Source: Eretmocerus hayati (lineage: Eukaryota > Arthropoda > Insecta > Hymenoptera > Aphelinidae). From it: a stretch of DNA of 64,000 nucleotides. The position numbers were made by a program, and so were the translations under genes. Location: positions 160,691,685 through 160,755,684 of the forward strand of contig CM056741.1 in NCBI GenBank assembly GCA_029851415.1. Reading direction: 5' to 3'. Shown here one piece after another: positions 12,601 to 25,100 of this stretch (the stretch's first letter is position 1; each line of letters starts with the position of its first letter). Under the pieces are notes generated by a model that ran no database searches, was not told the origin of the DNA, and was given only the letters and a program-made list of their open reading frames with translations.

Positions 12601-14695
12601 ATCATAGATTATTTTTAAGATGGCGATAAATCGAATATCCATATTCATCTATGAGATGAATTGTTTTGTCGCTCGAGCTGCATTCCCATTTTTCATCTTC
12701 CTCGATTCCTTAGATCTTGCTCTTAGAGACCTTCCAAAATGTTTGGTTTTTGATTGTATCTCCACGCACTTCATTTCGAATATTTTTCGTTTTCCCCGTG
12801 AACAAGCATGTGTTCATGATTCGAGAACCTTAGCGACATTATGCATGATTATTTATATAACTCTGATGATAAGTTATATTCTTCTACGAATAAAATTTTG
12901 TCTGGGAATTTTATAGACGCCTCCAGTTGCCCTTTAGATATCGTTGAATTTTTCAAATCTGCCTCCTTGAAATCCTTGATAAGTCCATGAATTAGGTTCC
13001 AAAATTTCTATAGATATTCTGAATTGTCGTCTGATCAGAGCGGGTTTTGATCAGAAAAGTTTCTAAACCCGTTCTAGCTTGCTTTTAAGATGTTTCGAAC
13101 AGGTTGATTCTACCAAAAGACTGACGTTACGTAGCCTTCGATTCACGTAGTTGCAGGACAACTACCTTGAAACATTTCATCTTTCTAGTCGAATATATTT
13201 GAAGAAAATTGTTCGATTTCAAGAGAGTTTATTGCACACCCGTTTTATTCAAACCCCATTGTGAGAGAAAATCTTATGAATGTACTCCTTCTTTGCTTTT
13301 AGGGCATCAGCAAGTGGGAAAAGATGGAAGCCGAAGACAAATTAGGTAAATTTTTTTCGAATCAAATGCTATGCAATATCACCAAGTTCAAGACTTGACC
13401 GCTTTTTATTTCAATTTCACAGATCGACTTGATGGTTTGAAGAGGAAACATGACAACAAACATCAAACAATGGAGGAATTCCTGCAGGTTCCTGATAATT
13501 ATAATACCCACGATGGTTCTGGAAAAAAACATGTGAGTTCTCCAAAAGTTACGAATGTTTGAAGAGATGTTATTGGCCCGATACTCACGCTGGCGATGAG
13601 GTTCAATCTTTGAAAAATGTCTTGATGCACTCACAACTAATATTTTTGTTAGCACATATATCACAGAAACTTGGATCTATCGTTAGAAAATGAACCTCCG
13701 GATTTCACGACATCTGTTTACTGAAATAATACTTCGAGAAAAAAAATGTATACGTGCACGTTTTCTAATTGACGTATCTCATAAATCGCGCGTCGATTCT
13801 GTAGACATTCATTACATACTCTTGTGGCCAACACGGAACCTCTTACACGGCTTCTATCAGAGGCTTTTACCCGTAATATCAATTAATCTCGATCATATTA
13901 TACATGCGAAATAATCACACTTGCAAAAATAGCAGCCATGCTTAACTTTCATGTGTCATACTTGATCAACATTGCATAAGTTTATTTCTCAGTAAAGCAG
14001 TTCAAAATGTAAACCCCTGTTTCGCTAAGAAGATGCCTTCCAAAATTATCATAATTGAAAATTACTTATTGCGAAGTAAATCTGATTCTTTAGACCGTTC
14101 CATTTTGCCTGCAATTACGTATTTCATGACAAGCGACTCGAGATCAGAAGACTTTGTTTTCTCTGAAAAAATCGAAAGGTTCCAAATGCCCCAGCATTGC
14201 TAGAGTTGAATGATACAGTGATTTACGCGTCCTCGGATCGCAAATTGTAATCTAATGAAGCTCCGTACATCAATATCTTCCAAACGAATAGTTTGTTATC
14301 AACTCTAGATGATATGCAGTTAGGCTACGTAATCCATCATTTGATTCTCGTTAATCACTTGATGTATTATTTATTTCGCTCATCGAAGAAACTGTTCCAA
14401 CTTCTCTGGCTCCAAAGCAATCGCCGCAGACTATTTTGACGATTGGACATTGATCTTCTGAACGCTAATGTTTATCAAAGACCACCTTTCTATCCATAGA
14501 AGTGATTCTCAAGTGATTTCAAATCGATTATAAATCCTTGTTTAATGCTTCTAGGTGAGATGGGCTGATTTGGAAGAAAGAAAACAGCAAGAGAAGATGA
14601 GGGCAGTTGGATTCGTTGTTGGCCAAACGAATTGGAATAGAATGATGGATCCCACCTGGGGAGGCAGCGCCCTAACGCAGACCAAATACATATGA
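494..14695 (+). CDS. YLPM1: YLP motif-containing protein 1 (YLPM1/ZAP3) C-terminal part, four exons
   Basis: Join 494-607, 13303-13345, 13423-13532, 14555-14695; the 5' part is outside the window. The 135 codons ending in TGA form the C-terminal tail of YLPM1. The key block is KKHVRWADLEE followed by VGFVVGQTNWNRM and a terminal ALTQTKYI, which I recognise as the family's conserved C-terminus. YLPM1 is a nuclear protein with an RVxF-type docking motif for protein phosphatase 1; here HVRWAD supplies it (V and W anchors visible). Before it lies a SKWEKM...LDRLDGLKRK segment, probably helical and basic. The N-terminal P-loop kinase-like part is not in view. All three introns have GT/AG borders and compatible phases (0, 1, 0). 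The first intron is 12.7 kb and filled with repeats. No frameshift or stop is seen. Identity rests on recalled family sequence, not on a search. Confidence 0.85.
1723..2052. mobile_element. 330-bp palindromic MITE, copy 1
   Basis: The two halves are inverted copies of each other. The left end reads ACCAGGAGAGTGTTTCAGAT and the right end is its reverse complement ending CTCTCCTGGT. A short central loop lies around 1895-1910. There is no ORF of its own. The layout and central motif (TTAGCATTG...ACCTATAT) match the element at 38795-39119, so both belong to one foldback family. The superfamily is not assigned because no clear target duplication was seen. Confidence 0.65.
2526..2563. repeat. TTTA microsatellite
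   Basis: About eight TTTA units run into a short poly-T tract. Confidence 0.85.
3340..4285. repeat. Inverted-repeat cluster (cgatacac family)
   Basis: A block containing GTATTCGATACACGGGTGTA, a TCTCACAGTTTGTCAAAAAA motif and a 'cggctcaggccgg' stretch occurs in both orientations, roughly mirrored about 3840. A further single copy lies at 45855-46080. Open frames here are side-effects of the repeat. It is probably a non-autonomous foldback element; the exact ends are not clear. Confidence 0.55.
4413..4965. repeat. Dispersed repeat family, copy 1
   Basis: This segment is colinear, same strand, with 10846-11360. Shared landmarks are GCTCCAACTAC, AAAAGTGTT(C/T)TGGTTCCCAC, CACAAGTAGGT and the block before ATTGTCA. 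The copies are diverged, which suggests old insertions of an unnamed transposon. No protein is recognised. Confidence 0.5.
7995..8070 (+). mobile_element. Penelope-like element 3' remnant with decayed hammerhead core
   Basis: The stretch CCTGATGGG (8001-8009), AAAACCTAGTG and GAACGAAACGT followed by CAATAAAATTT aligns base by base with the hammerhead-bearing 3' region of the Penelope-like element at 58950-59720, in the opposite orientation. The invariant CTGATGA reads CTGATGG here and stem II no longer pairs, so ribozyme activity is not expected. How far the remnant extends upstream is unknown. Confidence 0.55.
8266..8728. mobile_element. MITE with ACACGGTGTCTA ends
   Basis: The left end ACACGGTGTCTAC is mirrored by CTAGACACCGTGT at the right. 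Just inside both ends is a shared motif, GGGAAACCATCTGGAATTTG, in direct orientation. Related 'cgggaa' sequence recurs near 26160-26260. No coding capacity. Confidence 0.45.
10276..10828 (-). pseudogene. LINE reverse transcriptase C-terminal end, 5'-truncated (R1/Jockey type)
   Basis: Reading the minus strand from about 10826, the translation gives CQRCGVDWNNTEHAIFEC, the CCHC-type zinc finger typical of the tail of R1/Jockey-superfamily LINE ORF2, followed by a Trp-containing helix (TWNEIAEYINQARDHQDRRR) interrupted by stops. A poly-T/CT tract at 10276-10296 corresponds to the A-rich 3' end. It is a dead, 5'-truncated insertion in the YLPM1 intron. It may belong to the same clade as the reverse transcriptase at 36608, but the two do not overlap. 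Confidence 0.65.
10846..11360. repeat. Dispersed repeat family, copy 2
   Basis: Colinear with 4413-4965 (shared TGCTCCAACTACCGTGGT, GTGTTTTGGTTCCCACGAGA and CACAAGTAGGT landmarks). It directly abuts the truncated LINE tail. Not identified further. Confidence 0.5.
13303..13345 (+). CDS. YLPM1: YLPM1-like exon b
   Basis: A 43-nt exon after a TTTTAG acceptor, ending before GTAAAT. It encodes GISKWEKMEAEDKL plus one base of the next codon (phase 1). The SKWEKM segment is the start of the conserved C-terminal block. Confidence 0.8.
13423..13532 (+). CDS. YLPM1: YLPM1-like exon c
   Basis: A 110-nt exon after TTTCACAG, ending before GTGAGT. It completes the split Asp codon, continues DRLDGLKRKHDNK, and ends in GSGKKH, the first half of the PP1 docking motif. 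The intron before it is only 77 bp. Confidence 0.85.
14555..14695 (+). CDS. YLPM1: YLPM1-like terminal exon
   Basis: This exon follows a CTTCTAG acceptor and has 47 codons including TGA. It encodes VRWADLEERKQQEKMRAVGF, then VVGQTNWNRM and the C-terminal TKYI. This is the best-conserved part of the protein. No canonical AATAAA was seen in the following 800 bp; a CATAAA at 15138 is a weak alternative. Confidence 0.9.
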   Translation: MRWADLEERKQQEKMRAVGFVVGQTNWNRMMDPTWGGSALTQTKYI

Positions 14696-16831
14696 CCAAG
14701 GTTCCAATTCAACTCGAAGTACACTCAACGTTGATCCGTCGTGAGATGTTCTTCTCTAAACACTCTTTGCGTTATTCGTGCTCCGATTATGCCATCTCAA
14801 TTATTGTCGAGTTTAAATAATTGTCCCCAAGGGACATGATTGTTCATTATTGTAAAAAGTACCGTGGTAGAATATTTTTAAATTTGAATCATAACCCGAA
14901 AATGAACTTAACGTATGCTATCATCATGATCAGCTATTATGGCAAATGTTGTTCATTGCGAGAACGTTATTGTTCTCAAGCTAATTCAAATCATTATGCC
15001 TTGTAATGTGTGAAGGCACAATTATTTAGGATGAAGCGAGTGTGAATATTTGCACGTCTCTCTCAAAGTATGTACCTTGTTTATACATATATCAATCTTA
15101 GTTTTGTAACTATTCAAAATATTTCTCTTTGTACATACATAAAATGACATAGTAATTCATTTGATAATGAAGAACAGTTGTTTAGGAGATCTGTAAATGT
15201 TTTTGCATTGACTGTATGATGAGTTTTTTATGTTCACGTTTGCTAAACAAGTGCAGAATATAAGTGCTTGATTTTAATTTGATCATAGTCATTAGATTTG
15301 TAGCTCAAGCTTTCATCAAAGCACACACCAGTTTTTGTAGGAATTATGAATCTTTGAAATGTACGCTGACAATTTTGATATAAACATTTGAAAAATTAAC
15401 AAAATTGCATTCAACATATTTCCCCCAATCCTGTAGAAAATCTTGATATCTCAACCTCTAGCTACAAATTCTACCACGATGTTATTATTCTAAATTTTCA
15501 TTCCATCTGTTTCACTTTCAGTTTTTCCATCTCATTTTAAACCTTTTTACTCTCAGTAACTGATGATTTAGAAACATGAGTCTTGTTTGAGGTTTTAATT
15601 CATGACTGAAGAGCTTATTTCTTCTCAATATCTCAACGCAGGAAGAGATGTGAGCATGAATGTTGCAAGAGCAAGATGGAAACATTCATGCATAAAACCG
15701 CGTGAATGTATACGAAACACATCTGTGCTGTTGAAGAGTAACTGCTGTTATTGAGAAGGTTTGGTTGATTGATGACTGCGACGAACTTGGTCCTCACACC
15801 TGCAGCCCAGCATTTTTTTCTCAATACGAAAACTTCTTCAGAATATAACCTTATTATGATTTGCACGATTTTTAAAGAAATTGATCACAGTTTCATTACA
15901 CGAATTTCACTTTATAACAACAAAGTATCCAAAAGTGGAGGCACTCGGATTTCAGGGAATCCGATAGAGGCTCTAGAAATCAGCCTGGTGGGTGAAAAAC
16001 GTCGGATTATTCGATGAAATTATCCAACAACCGGAGCATCTAGTGTTTTTTCTACTATTTAGAGAAAAATAATTCCAATGAAATCAAAATTATATCGCCC
16101 ATCTTCGCAAATGCAAGCAAAATCATGATTTTAGTTCCTAGTATGGGAAAATACAATAGAATCCGCAAAAGCTTGCGGCAACTGTAACTACTTCATTTCA
16201 GTATTTTCAATCGTGCTTGAGCTTGTTCTGAGCCTCACTTCAGAAGATTCAAATCAAGAACAATAGGTCTCGTTTGCGGAGTCGAGTCGAACACCAGTTC
16301 AATGAGGAAAAGTCTATATTCAAATGCCTTTGAATATAAATTAGGAAATACAGAATTTCTTGCCTCATCAAATTGGCGTAGCTTGAATGCCCGACCAAAT
16401 CCTGAAGCAGAAGAACTCATTTCGGAGCCTTAGAGAAGTAAGGTTCAAAAATTGAAGTACGTTTGAAAATACTAAAACACACTGAAGTTTTGGCTGCCAC
16501 AAGCTTTCGCTGGCCCTGATGGCTAAAGTTTTTGTATTTTTCCATACCAAAAAAGTCAAAATGAAGATTTGGCACTCACTTGAGAAAATGACCTGCTTCA
16601 ATTTTGATTCCAACGAGATTTTCTTTGTTTTGACTCGTAGAAACTAATACGTAAGCCTTCGTCTCACGGTCTGGTAGCATAATTTGACGCTTCTACTCAT
16701 CTACATGAAAAAATTTATTGGTCGAAAATGAGAAACCGTTTCGAAATTGATTTGATGTGGACTATCTTGCGGCACTGTTCTCGTGTTAAAGTTTGGGACC
16801 TACAGTCTGAAAGTGTAATGTAGGAATCGCA

Positions 16832-17537
16832 AGGTGTCCACCAAACCTGGAAAACCTGGAATATGGTCATTTTTAGACTAAAAAACCGGAAATTTTTAGG
16901 CTTTAGTTGCAAATCCTGGAAATTTTGTGAGAAGTATCCCAACCCATTTATTTTACAGTCGAAAGAAAGTTATCATGAATCCGATTTGCTGCATCACACG
17001 ACTTCTTAACTGATATGTTACTTGAATATACCCAATCTTTCAAGAAAATGACTAATTCCGCGCAAGAATTGATGGCTTAGAAGCGATATTCACGTCATAT
17101 TCCTTGTAAAGTTTTCCGTCGAAATGATGTATTCGATTATGCTTGTGCAACCGGGGGCATCATGGAGAATCATGGATGGTTAAAACTTGAAGTGTGGAAC
17201 GGTCAAATCTATCATTGCAGGCTTTCCAGTGTAAACATTTGTATTCGCACGGAATTATTAGAGCGTTTCCAAACCTTCCTGGAAAAATTGTTCCACCTTC
17301 TACTGACCTATAATGACGAGGGAGATTCAAGCATGAGGAGTCCTAAGAAAAATTCGTACTGGGGATACAAGTGTCATCCTTGTCAAATAACCCATCATTT
17401 GAGCACGATGAATTTTAATTTCAAATAAAGTAGTCATGTACGAAGATTCCTTGACTCTTTGAGAAGGAACCTGGGAAAATGAAGTTTTCGAACCTGGAAA
17501 ACCTAGAAATCTATGCTAGAATTTCACTAGACACCCT
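16832..17537. mobile_element. MITE-like element with AGGGTGTC ends
   Basis: The left end AGGTGTCCACC and right end CTAGACACCCT form a short imperfect terminal inverted repeat. Both flanks carry ACCTGGAAAACCTGGA-like sequence. Similar GTGTCCA sequence appears at 5643. No transposase is seen. Confidence 0.4.
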
Positions 17538-17833
17538 GAATCAGAAATTGATTTTACAACTTCTCCAACAAAGTATGGATAATGTACATTGTTCAACCTT
17601 CATGCTAAAATGATTTGAGACCGTGCCTTAATACTAGGGAGATACTCTCGATGCTCAACCTTTGCTCTCGTCAGATTGACTTTGCGGCAAAAAGATATTG
17701 AGGCACTCAGAAGGGAGTCTGGATGACCTTTTAAAGTGGTTAAACTGATCATCAGTCCAGATCTACTCGCTTCTAGAGATTGTTTCTAAGCTGTGTTGGA
17801 CCATCTGGATCTAAAATTTCGTAAAATTGATAT

Positions 17834-18010
17834 CAGACTGAATTATAATTCCTTAGTCCATGTTCCGAGTTTTTTCACAAACATAGACAAAGATGAATTT
17901 TGAATAAAATTGATATCAGACTGAATAAAATTGATATCAGACTGAATTATAATTCCTTAGTCCATGTTCCGAGTTTTTTCACAAACATAGACAAAGATGA
18001 ATTTTGAATA
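17834..18010. repeat. Local tandem duplication
   Basis: A segment containing TTCCTTAGTCCATGTTCCGA and CACAAACATAGACAAAGATG occurs twice in direct orientation, joined by a short doubled AATAAAATTGATATCAGACTG unit. The two copies are almost identical, so the event is recent. Confidence 0.8.
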
Positions 18011-18046
18011 AAGACGTACAACATGTGTCTAACCCAGTACTGCCCA

Positions 18047-18052
18047 TTTATT
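18047..18052 (-). promoter_or_regulatory. Candidate poly(A) signal of the odorant receptor
   Basis: AATAAA on the minus strand about 210 bp after the receptor stop codon. The position fits; there is no transcript evidence. Confidence 0.4.
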
Positions 18053-18259
18053 TGTGATATCATTATTCCATAAATTATATCGTGATCCTTTATCCACATG
18101 ATCCTGCATCTTTATCTGCTGCTGCTGGTTTTACTTCAAAACGATACTCGTTTCATTGTAACGGGAAATATTCTATCTGCATTATGCACGGTGGATTAAG
18201 TTTTTCGATGCTCTGTTCATCGTGACGATAATTAATAATCAGTTCAAATATCAATTCTA

Positions 18260-18313
18260 TCAATCTTTGAGTGCGAGGAGTCCTGACAAATAAGTCGCTG
18301 ATGTTTTCATAAT
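18260..18313 (-). CDS. Odorant receptor exon 7 (last)
   Basis: Follows a CTGTTATAG acceptor and encodes IMKTSATYLSGLLALKD then TGA. The short final exon with a K-T-S...Y motif is typical of the family and opens in phase 0, as exon 6 requires. Confidence 0.8.
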   Translation of the reverse strand: MMKTSATYLSGLLALKD

Positions 18314-21300
18314 CTATAACAGAAGAAAGCTCATCTGATCATTCTTAATACTATATATGTATCTATGTATGCATTGCACGTATGTATGGAGGTCAGTAGG
18401 AGTTACTTTCGAAGTCTCGAGTGTAATTACGTTCTGAAATGGTTAAACTTCGGCAGTGAATTGATTCTCCTTACTTCTGGATCACTGTATAATCTATACT
18501 GATTCCAACTTACAAGACGTATTGAAAGCAAAGGTTGGGAATTGGTACATTTTTCACGTGCAGTCAAAATGAGCCTCGTACAATAAGAGGAGAATTTTCT
18601 TCCTTTGGGCTTACCGATCTTCTCTCGGCATATAAACTCTAATGACTCGACTCAACAAATCTGAAATGGCGCGAACAAATCGCCAAAGGTCGATACTCAA
18701 ATAGGCATGTGTATCAGAAACTATGAGAATCATACAACTCTTTAGGATAATAAATACTGATCAACAAAATTTTGGGTTCGAGGCGGTGTATTAAAACTAA
18801 AATATTGTCTCATTCAGCCTTTTTTGAGGTACAACACGACACCGTGGCTCCTATTGCCCCCAGACGTCAGCAATTTTTTTAACCGCAAAACTTTGATTTT
18901 TGCAAGAACGGCTTTGTCGCGTTTTTGCGATTATTTCAAACGGATTGACTTGATAGAGCTGCCAGATGATCGAACGAGAATACAAAACGTATTTGAGGAA
19001 ATCCCAGAAACTTTTGACTTTTGGCCCCTAAAAGTGAAAATACTGAAAAACGCTGTGTGAATCTCTGGAATTTTTTATACAACTTCTTTGAGGGCTCCAA
19101 AAACAAAACCTCTCATGTGGATTATCTGAAAAATTCGCTAAACGAGTTACAGAACAAAGTCTTGCGCCACATTTCGGGAATTTTTTAAAAATTCGATCCA
19201 GAATTTTCATCGATTGGGTGAGCGTCGGCGGTTGGCCGAACGGAGATCTCTTATAGAATACTTGAATGGATGTTAAAGGTTCTCAACTTTTAGAGTTCAT
19301 GATTTGAATCGCACAATTGTAATGATGGAGGCTTGTGATGGCAACAATGGTATGGTGGCAACAACACACCAAATATTGAAGAGTCCTACCAGATCTCATC
19401 ATCCACTGGCATACAAGGTGCGGATATTAGATACGATCTTGGTCATTCTTATACACGCTTATACAAATCCGGAGTGTCTTTGAACTTTTTGAAAGATTTT
19501 ATGGAACGTTTCATGACGACTTTGTCCATATAAAATTTCCGATTGTCCCCATTCAAACAGATGGTACTCTCAAATGCGCTAGAGTCTGAGAACCGCCGAG
19601 AATAGCGTAAATATACCATGAGTAACACTAATTTCACTCCGGTTGAATGCAATTCCTTGATTTCCCCGTAGATGTCTATGGATCTGCAATAGATCGATTT
19701 TTTCGTTTTTGCGCGAGTAACACAATGAGTTTATCGGGCAGTCCCTCTAGAATACGCTGAAAAGTGTATGAGCTTGAGAACAGGAATAATGATTTTACAT
19801 CAAAATGGAGTGACAGACCGCCCCACAGTGGGAAAGATCGAAATTTTTTAGCTCAAAAGTCAAATGGCTCAAGCGTGTTAACTTTTGAGCTGAAAAATTT
19901 CGGGTCTTCCCACTGTGCGCCCCTTGCGTGTCACGGCTGAGTACATCGATGTACATCTTCCTGGCAGAAAAAAATCATAACTTTGGATCATAAAAAACAT
20001 GCCTGCGAAGTTACAGAACCTGCCGTGGTACGCTAAAACCATGAGAGCTTAACGAATTTTGACAGTTGGGCAGAGTGACACGTCATTTTGTCGATTTTTG
20101 AGTATTTTCTCGCACTTGAGAGGCTCTAGTATCTATCCACATCCACCAATCGATACCAACTTTGGTGTCTAATTTCAGGACATCTGAACGAAGGAAATTT
20201 GACTGGTTAGGTCTCATTACACGTCACACAGCCCAAATGATGGTGGAGTGACAGCAAAAGTCAAAAGTTTCTGGGATTTCCTCATATAGGGAACCCTCTT
20301 ATAAGATTATATAACTACAGCGCCGTGACGAATGTATTCATATGAATCCATCGCTCTCATACTTATCGAGACCCTTTTATGACATTATCGTCGAATAATT
20401 TTTCTCGTCGCTGTGAGATTATCATTATCATGACAATTGATACTTACACTGCAGAATAATTGCAAAGACAAGGTGCAAAATTTTCCTGCGGTTAGCTCCA
20501 ACGGCTTGTTCGTAGAGACAAGAAACAAAAACAATTTCCTCTGCTGCACTGACAGATTGTACCAGCCACTCATTGAAAGAGCTGTGCGCAGTCCTGCACT
20601 CTACGGAATTGAACATTTCATTATACTTTGAGGTACCAAGATTTTGCTTCCGAAAATCAAATCAACCAGCAATGTGTAGTGGTAATATGTAGATTTTATT
20701 CAATCATGCACTTCGGAATGCCAAACGTGGAACGAAATTTGATCGAATATGTAATGCAGTTTTCAACAAAATCTCGTGTCATTGTTTGGTTTTCAGCACT
20801 GGCGTCTACTGTACCGAGCGGATGACTATCAGTGAGAGGTCCTCTCACACATTCCTACGACCATATACGCGCTTTTCCCTGCCCGAATTCATGTAAGATT
20901 ATAGTCAGCAAAAAAAGTTCGTGCCACAGATCTCTCTGGCGATAAAATATAATTATTCTCAGAACAAAATTTTTTTTTTTTTTTTTTTATTCGAAGCATT
21001 GAGGCCTTGAAGGCCTATACAGCTTTACTGTGTGGTGATACTGTATTCTGTGTATTGTGTTACGACTAGCGCAAGCTGTGTTCTGTTCTTGATCCTCGTA
21101 CTCGTGGTTGATACGGAGAACTTCCCGGCACAGCCCACCAGAGATGGCCACTGTGCCCTCCTTGTTTATCCGGGCCCTCCCGACAGCTACTCCCAGATCC
21201 CACCCGCGTGCATCAGACGACTTATTCAGACACTCTGACAATGCACCTGAACCCTTTATTCAAGGCCTTCAGTGACCCTTTATTCAAGGCATCAACGGGT

Positions 21301-22116
21301 GAATCTGCTCGCAGTGACGGACTCACCTACTCGCAGAGTGGCAGGTCTCATTTGTATAACTGAGAGATAACAGTGTGTCAGTGTACTGTGTGTTTATGTA
21401 AACTCTTCGCATTCGCCCGGGTTTACCCGTGAGGCAAGGGAAAACTTTATTGTGTAAAGAAAACCCGCCTCGAAGAGCCCGGTGCACTTATCGCGTTACT
21501 GATTGGGCATAGATCTTACGCATCAGCGATCGATAAATACCGAATCTGTAAGCACTTCGCACCTCCCGCTCGCATTGCTGATGAGTCGTAAGCATCAACC
21601 AACCGATACGAAAAGTCAACAAAGCCGACATGGTAGACCTGAATGAGCGGTCACCCATCCAAGTACTAACCGCGCCGAACGATGCTTAACTTGACTGATC
21701 GGAAGAGCTGGCACCTAACGACCCCACCAATGCGGCGGTCTCAGAACAAAATTAAGGAACATCTATTTTTAGTTTGGCCTTAATCGATGCCTTGGCGGAG
21801 CAACGAGGATTTCAAAATGGGGAGCTGAGAATTCAATTTTTGATTTCAAGTATGTAAATCAATGCAACTTTGAATATCCACCTGAATCTTGTTGGACATA
21901 GATAGGAAGATGATTCGTGCAAATTCAAACGAATTGAGCGGAATATGCGATCGAGATTCGAAAAAAAAAAAACTTGTTTTGCTTTCTTGAAAAAGGAAGC
22001 TTCATTTAATGCCAGTAGATTTTTCATCAAATTTTTTCTTTAAAAAATTTCTCCTCCAATAAAGACTCTGGATACATGATATTTTTGAACTTATCTTGCT
22101 TTTCATCGATATCCTC

Positions 22117-22165
<49 letters not shown>

Positions 22166-25100
22166 CGCGCGTGCGTGTGTGTATGTGTGTTGTTTTTCAT
22201 GACTCAGCAAAATTCCTCTCTGGTTTCAGGTTCCATCGATCTCTCTGAAATTCTGAGGATATATTTGGTAGTGTTTGTAGATTGGAACGCTACTTTGTGA
22301 GCAGTACCGGATGAATGTTTTCTGATTTGTGGATTTTATCCCGACTATGTCTCATTTTTCCATATCATGAAAATCATATGTGTTTTTTCCCTCTCCCTTG
22401 AAAAATATGAGGCGTTCGATTTAGATGTTTTTTGACGTGTTGAATCGTTCGGTGAATACGGAATTTCTATCAGTCTCTAATTCATTCTAGCTTTCTCGTA
22501 ACCCTTTTTACATTCACCTCTTAATTCAGATTATAGAATTTCAAAGAAATTCCGTATCGACCAATCGATCGAGAGCGTAAAAAAAAATCTAAATCAAGTC
22601 CTTCTCTGTTCTTTGATTCACGCAGGGACCATATACCCTCGGGCGCGGGAAGGAAAGAGCGACAATCGCCATTTCCGCTCGCATTTCCGCTTATTAACCT
22701 ATCATTTGAATTATGATCTACGAATGACTCAATTTCACGTCGAGATGATTCCTGCACCAGTCTTTTCGATGTATGATCATGAAAAGTTTTAAAGAGTTTG
22801 AGAGGGTACGCCACAATGTATGGTTTAATCAATGTATGGTATTCACGTAGTAATGACAGTAATAAGATAGTTTGTTTACTAAATGTAAACTAGGTGGAAA
22901 TGGGAATAGCTGGACGGGAAAAATGTTTTTCCCGCGGAGGGGTGGAAAAAAAATCCAGCGATTTCCATTTCCACCTAGTTTAAATTTAGTAAACAAACTA
23001 TCTTGTTACTCACATTGCCACGTGAATATGACTAAACCATACATTAATTGTGGCCTACCCTTCCGAACCCCCAGAAACTTTTTATGATCATACATTCAAA
23101 CGATTACTTCAGGAATCATCTCAACACGAAATTGAGTCATTTTCAGATTACAAATAAAGTGATAGGTTAGTGAGCGGAAATGGTGATCATTGCTTTTTTC
23201 CTCCCGCGCTTGAGTGAAAAAATTATTAGAATAAGGACCCAGGGGCCTTATTCTAATATACTTTTCCCGCGGCGGGGTGGGAGAAAATCCCGCAATTTCC
23301 AATTTTTCTTACTTCACATTCAGTAAACAAGCTAGTATTTAACGTTCGTTGCTACAAAAACATCACTCGATTATACTTAATGGCGTATCCTTCCGAACCC
23401 CCAAACATTTTTTAACATCACACAATTCTAAAATTGGGCCTAAACCCACACAGCATGAAAATCTTTCAGAAACCTTCCTGCAAGCTTTCAGGAAAACCCG
23501 GGAATCTTTCAGAAAGATTTCACTGAAAGCTTCCCTCAATAAAGATATGTCCCATTTCAGACACCTTTCTGCAAGATTTCATGAAATATTGCCGGGAATA
23601 TTTCGGGAAGCTTTCAGAAACATTTCATTGAAATATTTCAGTGAAATGTTCCTGCAAGATTTCATGAAATCTCACAAAAATATATGCGTTAATGTTCTGT
23701 CTGTGGAATCCATATTTTGCTTGATAAGTTTCTTAATCATTCTAATGCATGATTTCATCATTCTGACTCGTACTTCAACTCCATTGTGACGTTGAATCCA
23801 AAGCTTCACGTTAGATTCATCCAGGTTTTATGAACTCTTCGATGTACGCGACACCTTACCGATGAGCCGTCCTCCTGTCTTATATACTAACCAGCGTCTA
23901 TTGTGAGCGCTTGCGAGAAAGCCTGCACGCATCTTCAAATAATCCTCACGTATCATTTACAGACTATTATGCATAGCTGGTCCTGGGTATGTCATCACAC
24001 ATGACAGATCTTTTGATGCTGCCATCAGATTTCCCGATAGATAGCTTCCCAGAAACCATATAATTCATGAGAACAAAATTTGAGAACTAAAGTGTGTTAT
24101 GCGACATCTAGCGGGAACAGATTCTTCCAATGAAATGTTCCTGGAAGATTCCTACAATCTTTCACTGCAATGTTTCTGGAAGATTCCTACAATCTTTCAC
24201 TGCAATGTTTCTGGAAGATTCCTACAATCTTTCACTGCAATGTTTCTGAAAGATTCCTACAATCTTCCACTGCAATGTTACTGAAGGATTCCCAGAATGT
24301 TCCACCGCAATATTTATGTGTCATATCCCACAGAGTCAAGTCGTTAAGAATTACTCCTCGCAATACTTTAACAGCATAATAGTTGTTCCCTCGAATGTAA
24401 TGGTTTTTGGTATTAATATGCAGTACCCCATCACAGGGTTTTGCTCTGAAAGATTTTAAGAAGCTCGTGAAAATCTATCAACAATATCTCACCGCAAGAT
24501 TTCTGGGAGATTACCTGTGGAATGCTCCCAAGAAATACGTACGGAATCAGTCGGAGAGCCTCCACAAATCTTTTATTATGATGGCTTTATTTATATGCGA
24601 CGACTCGTGATTAGCCTAAATTCAAAAGAGATTTAAACGAGTTAGGAATTCAATGAGCCTATATCACAGCGGAAGCTTGTGAATCTTCCAGAAATACTTC
24701 AGTGAATTGTTCCAAGGAATCTTCCAGAGAGCTTCCTGAATCTTCCAGAAATATTTCAGTGCAAGGTTTCCGAAAGATTGTGTGTAAGATTCTTCGAAAT
24801 CTTTACGGGAGCTTCCGGAAAGCTTTCTCTGAAATAATGCCACGGAACATTTTGAAATATCACCTGCAATATCTCTGCAAGATTTCTGGGAGATTGCAAT
24901 GAAATATTTCATTGATCTTAATATCGTACAAAAATTTCGCGGGAATTCTTCCTAAGAATATTGCATTGAAATCTTCCAGAAAGCTTTCGTAAAGATTTCA
25001 ACAATATTCCAGTGCAACGTTTCTGAAAGATTACCGGTGAAATAATTCCTAGAAATATTTTTGGAATCTTTTAGAAGGTATTCAGAAATTATTCAATTTC

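Larger units (their letters stand above)
608..13302 (+). other. 12.7-kb YLPM1 intron rich in repeats
   Basis: No host exon is recognised between the donor at 608 and the acceptor at 13301-13302. Visible content is listed separately: palindromic MITE 1723-2052, TTTA microsatellite, inverted repeat cluster 3340-4285, dispersed repeat copies 4413-4965 and 10846-11360, Penelope-like remnant near 8000, MITE 8266-8728, LINE tail 10276-10828. A hairpin with a 10-bp stem sits near 9302-9330. The parts 5000-7990, 8730-10270 and 11400-13300 show nothing I can name. Confidence 0.6.
14696..18259. other. Intergenic space between convergent YLPM1 and odorant receptor 3' ends
   Basis: It contains the YLPM1 3' UTR, the MITE-like element at 16832-17537, a local tandem duplication at 17834-18010 and the likely receptor poly(A) signal at 18047. 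The rest (15200-16800) shows no recognisable gene. Confidence 0.55.

Noticed and set aside
21640..21705. Functional 5S rRNA gene
   Set aside because: Only part of 5S is present and the unit is a retroposon with poly(A) and target duplications.
22076..22300. Open frame with a long Val-Cys repeat
   Set aside because: It is a translation of the GT microsatellite.
23349..23789. 146-codon open frame
   Set aside because: It lies within a foldback element and is built from the CTTTCAGAAA repeat; no domain.
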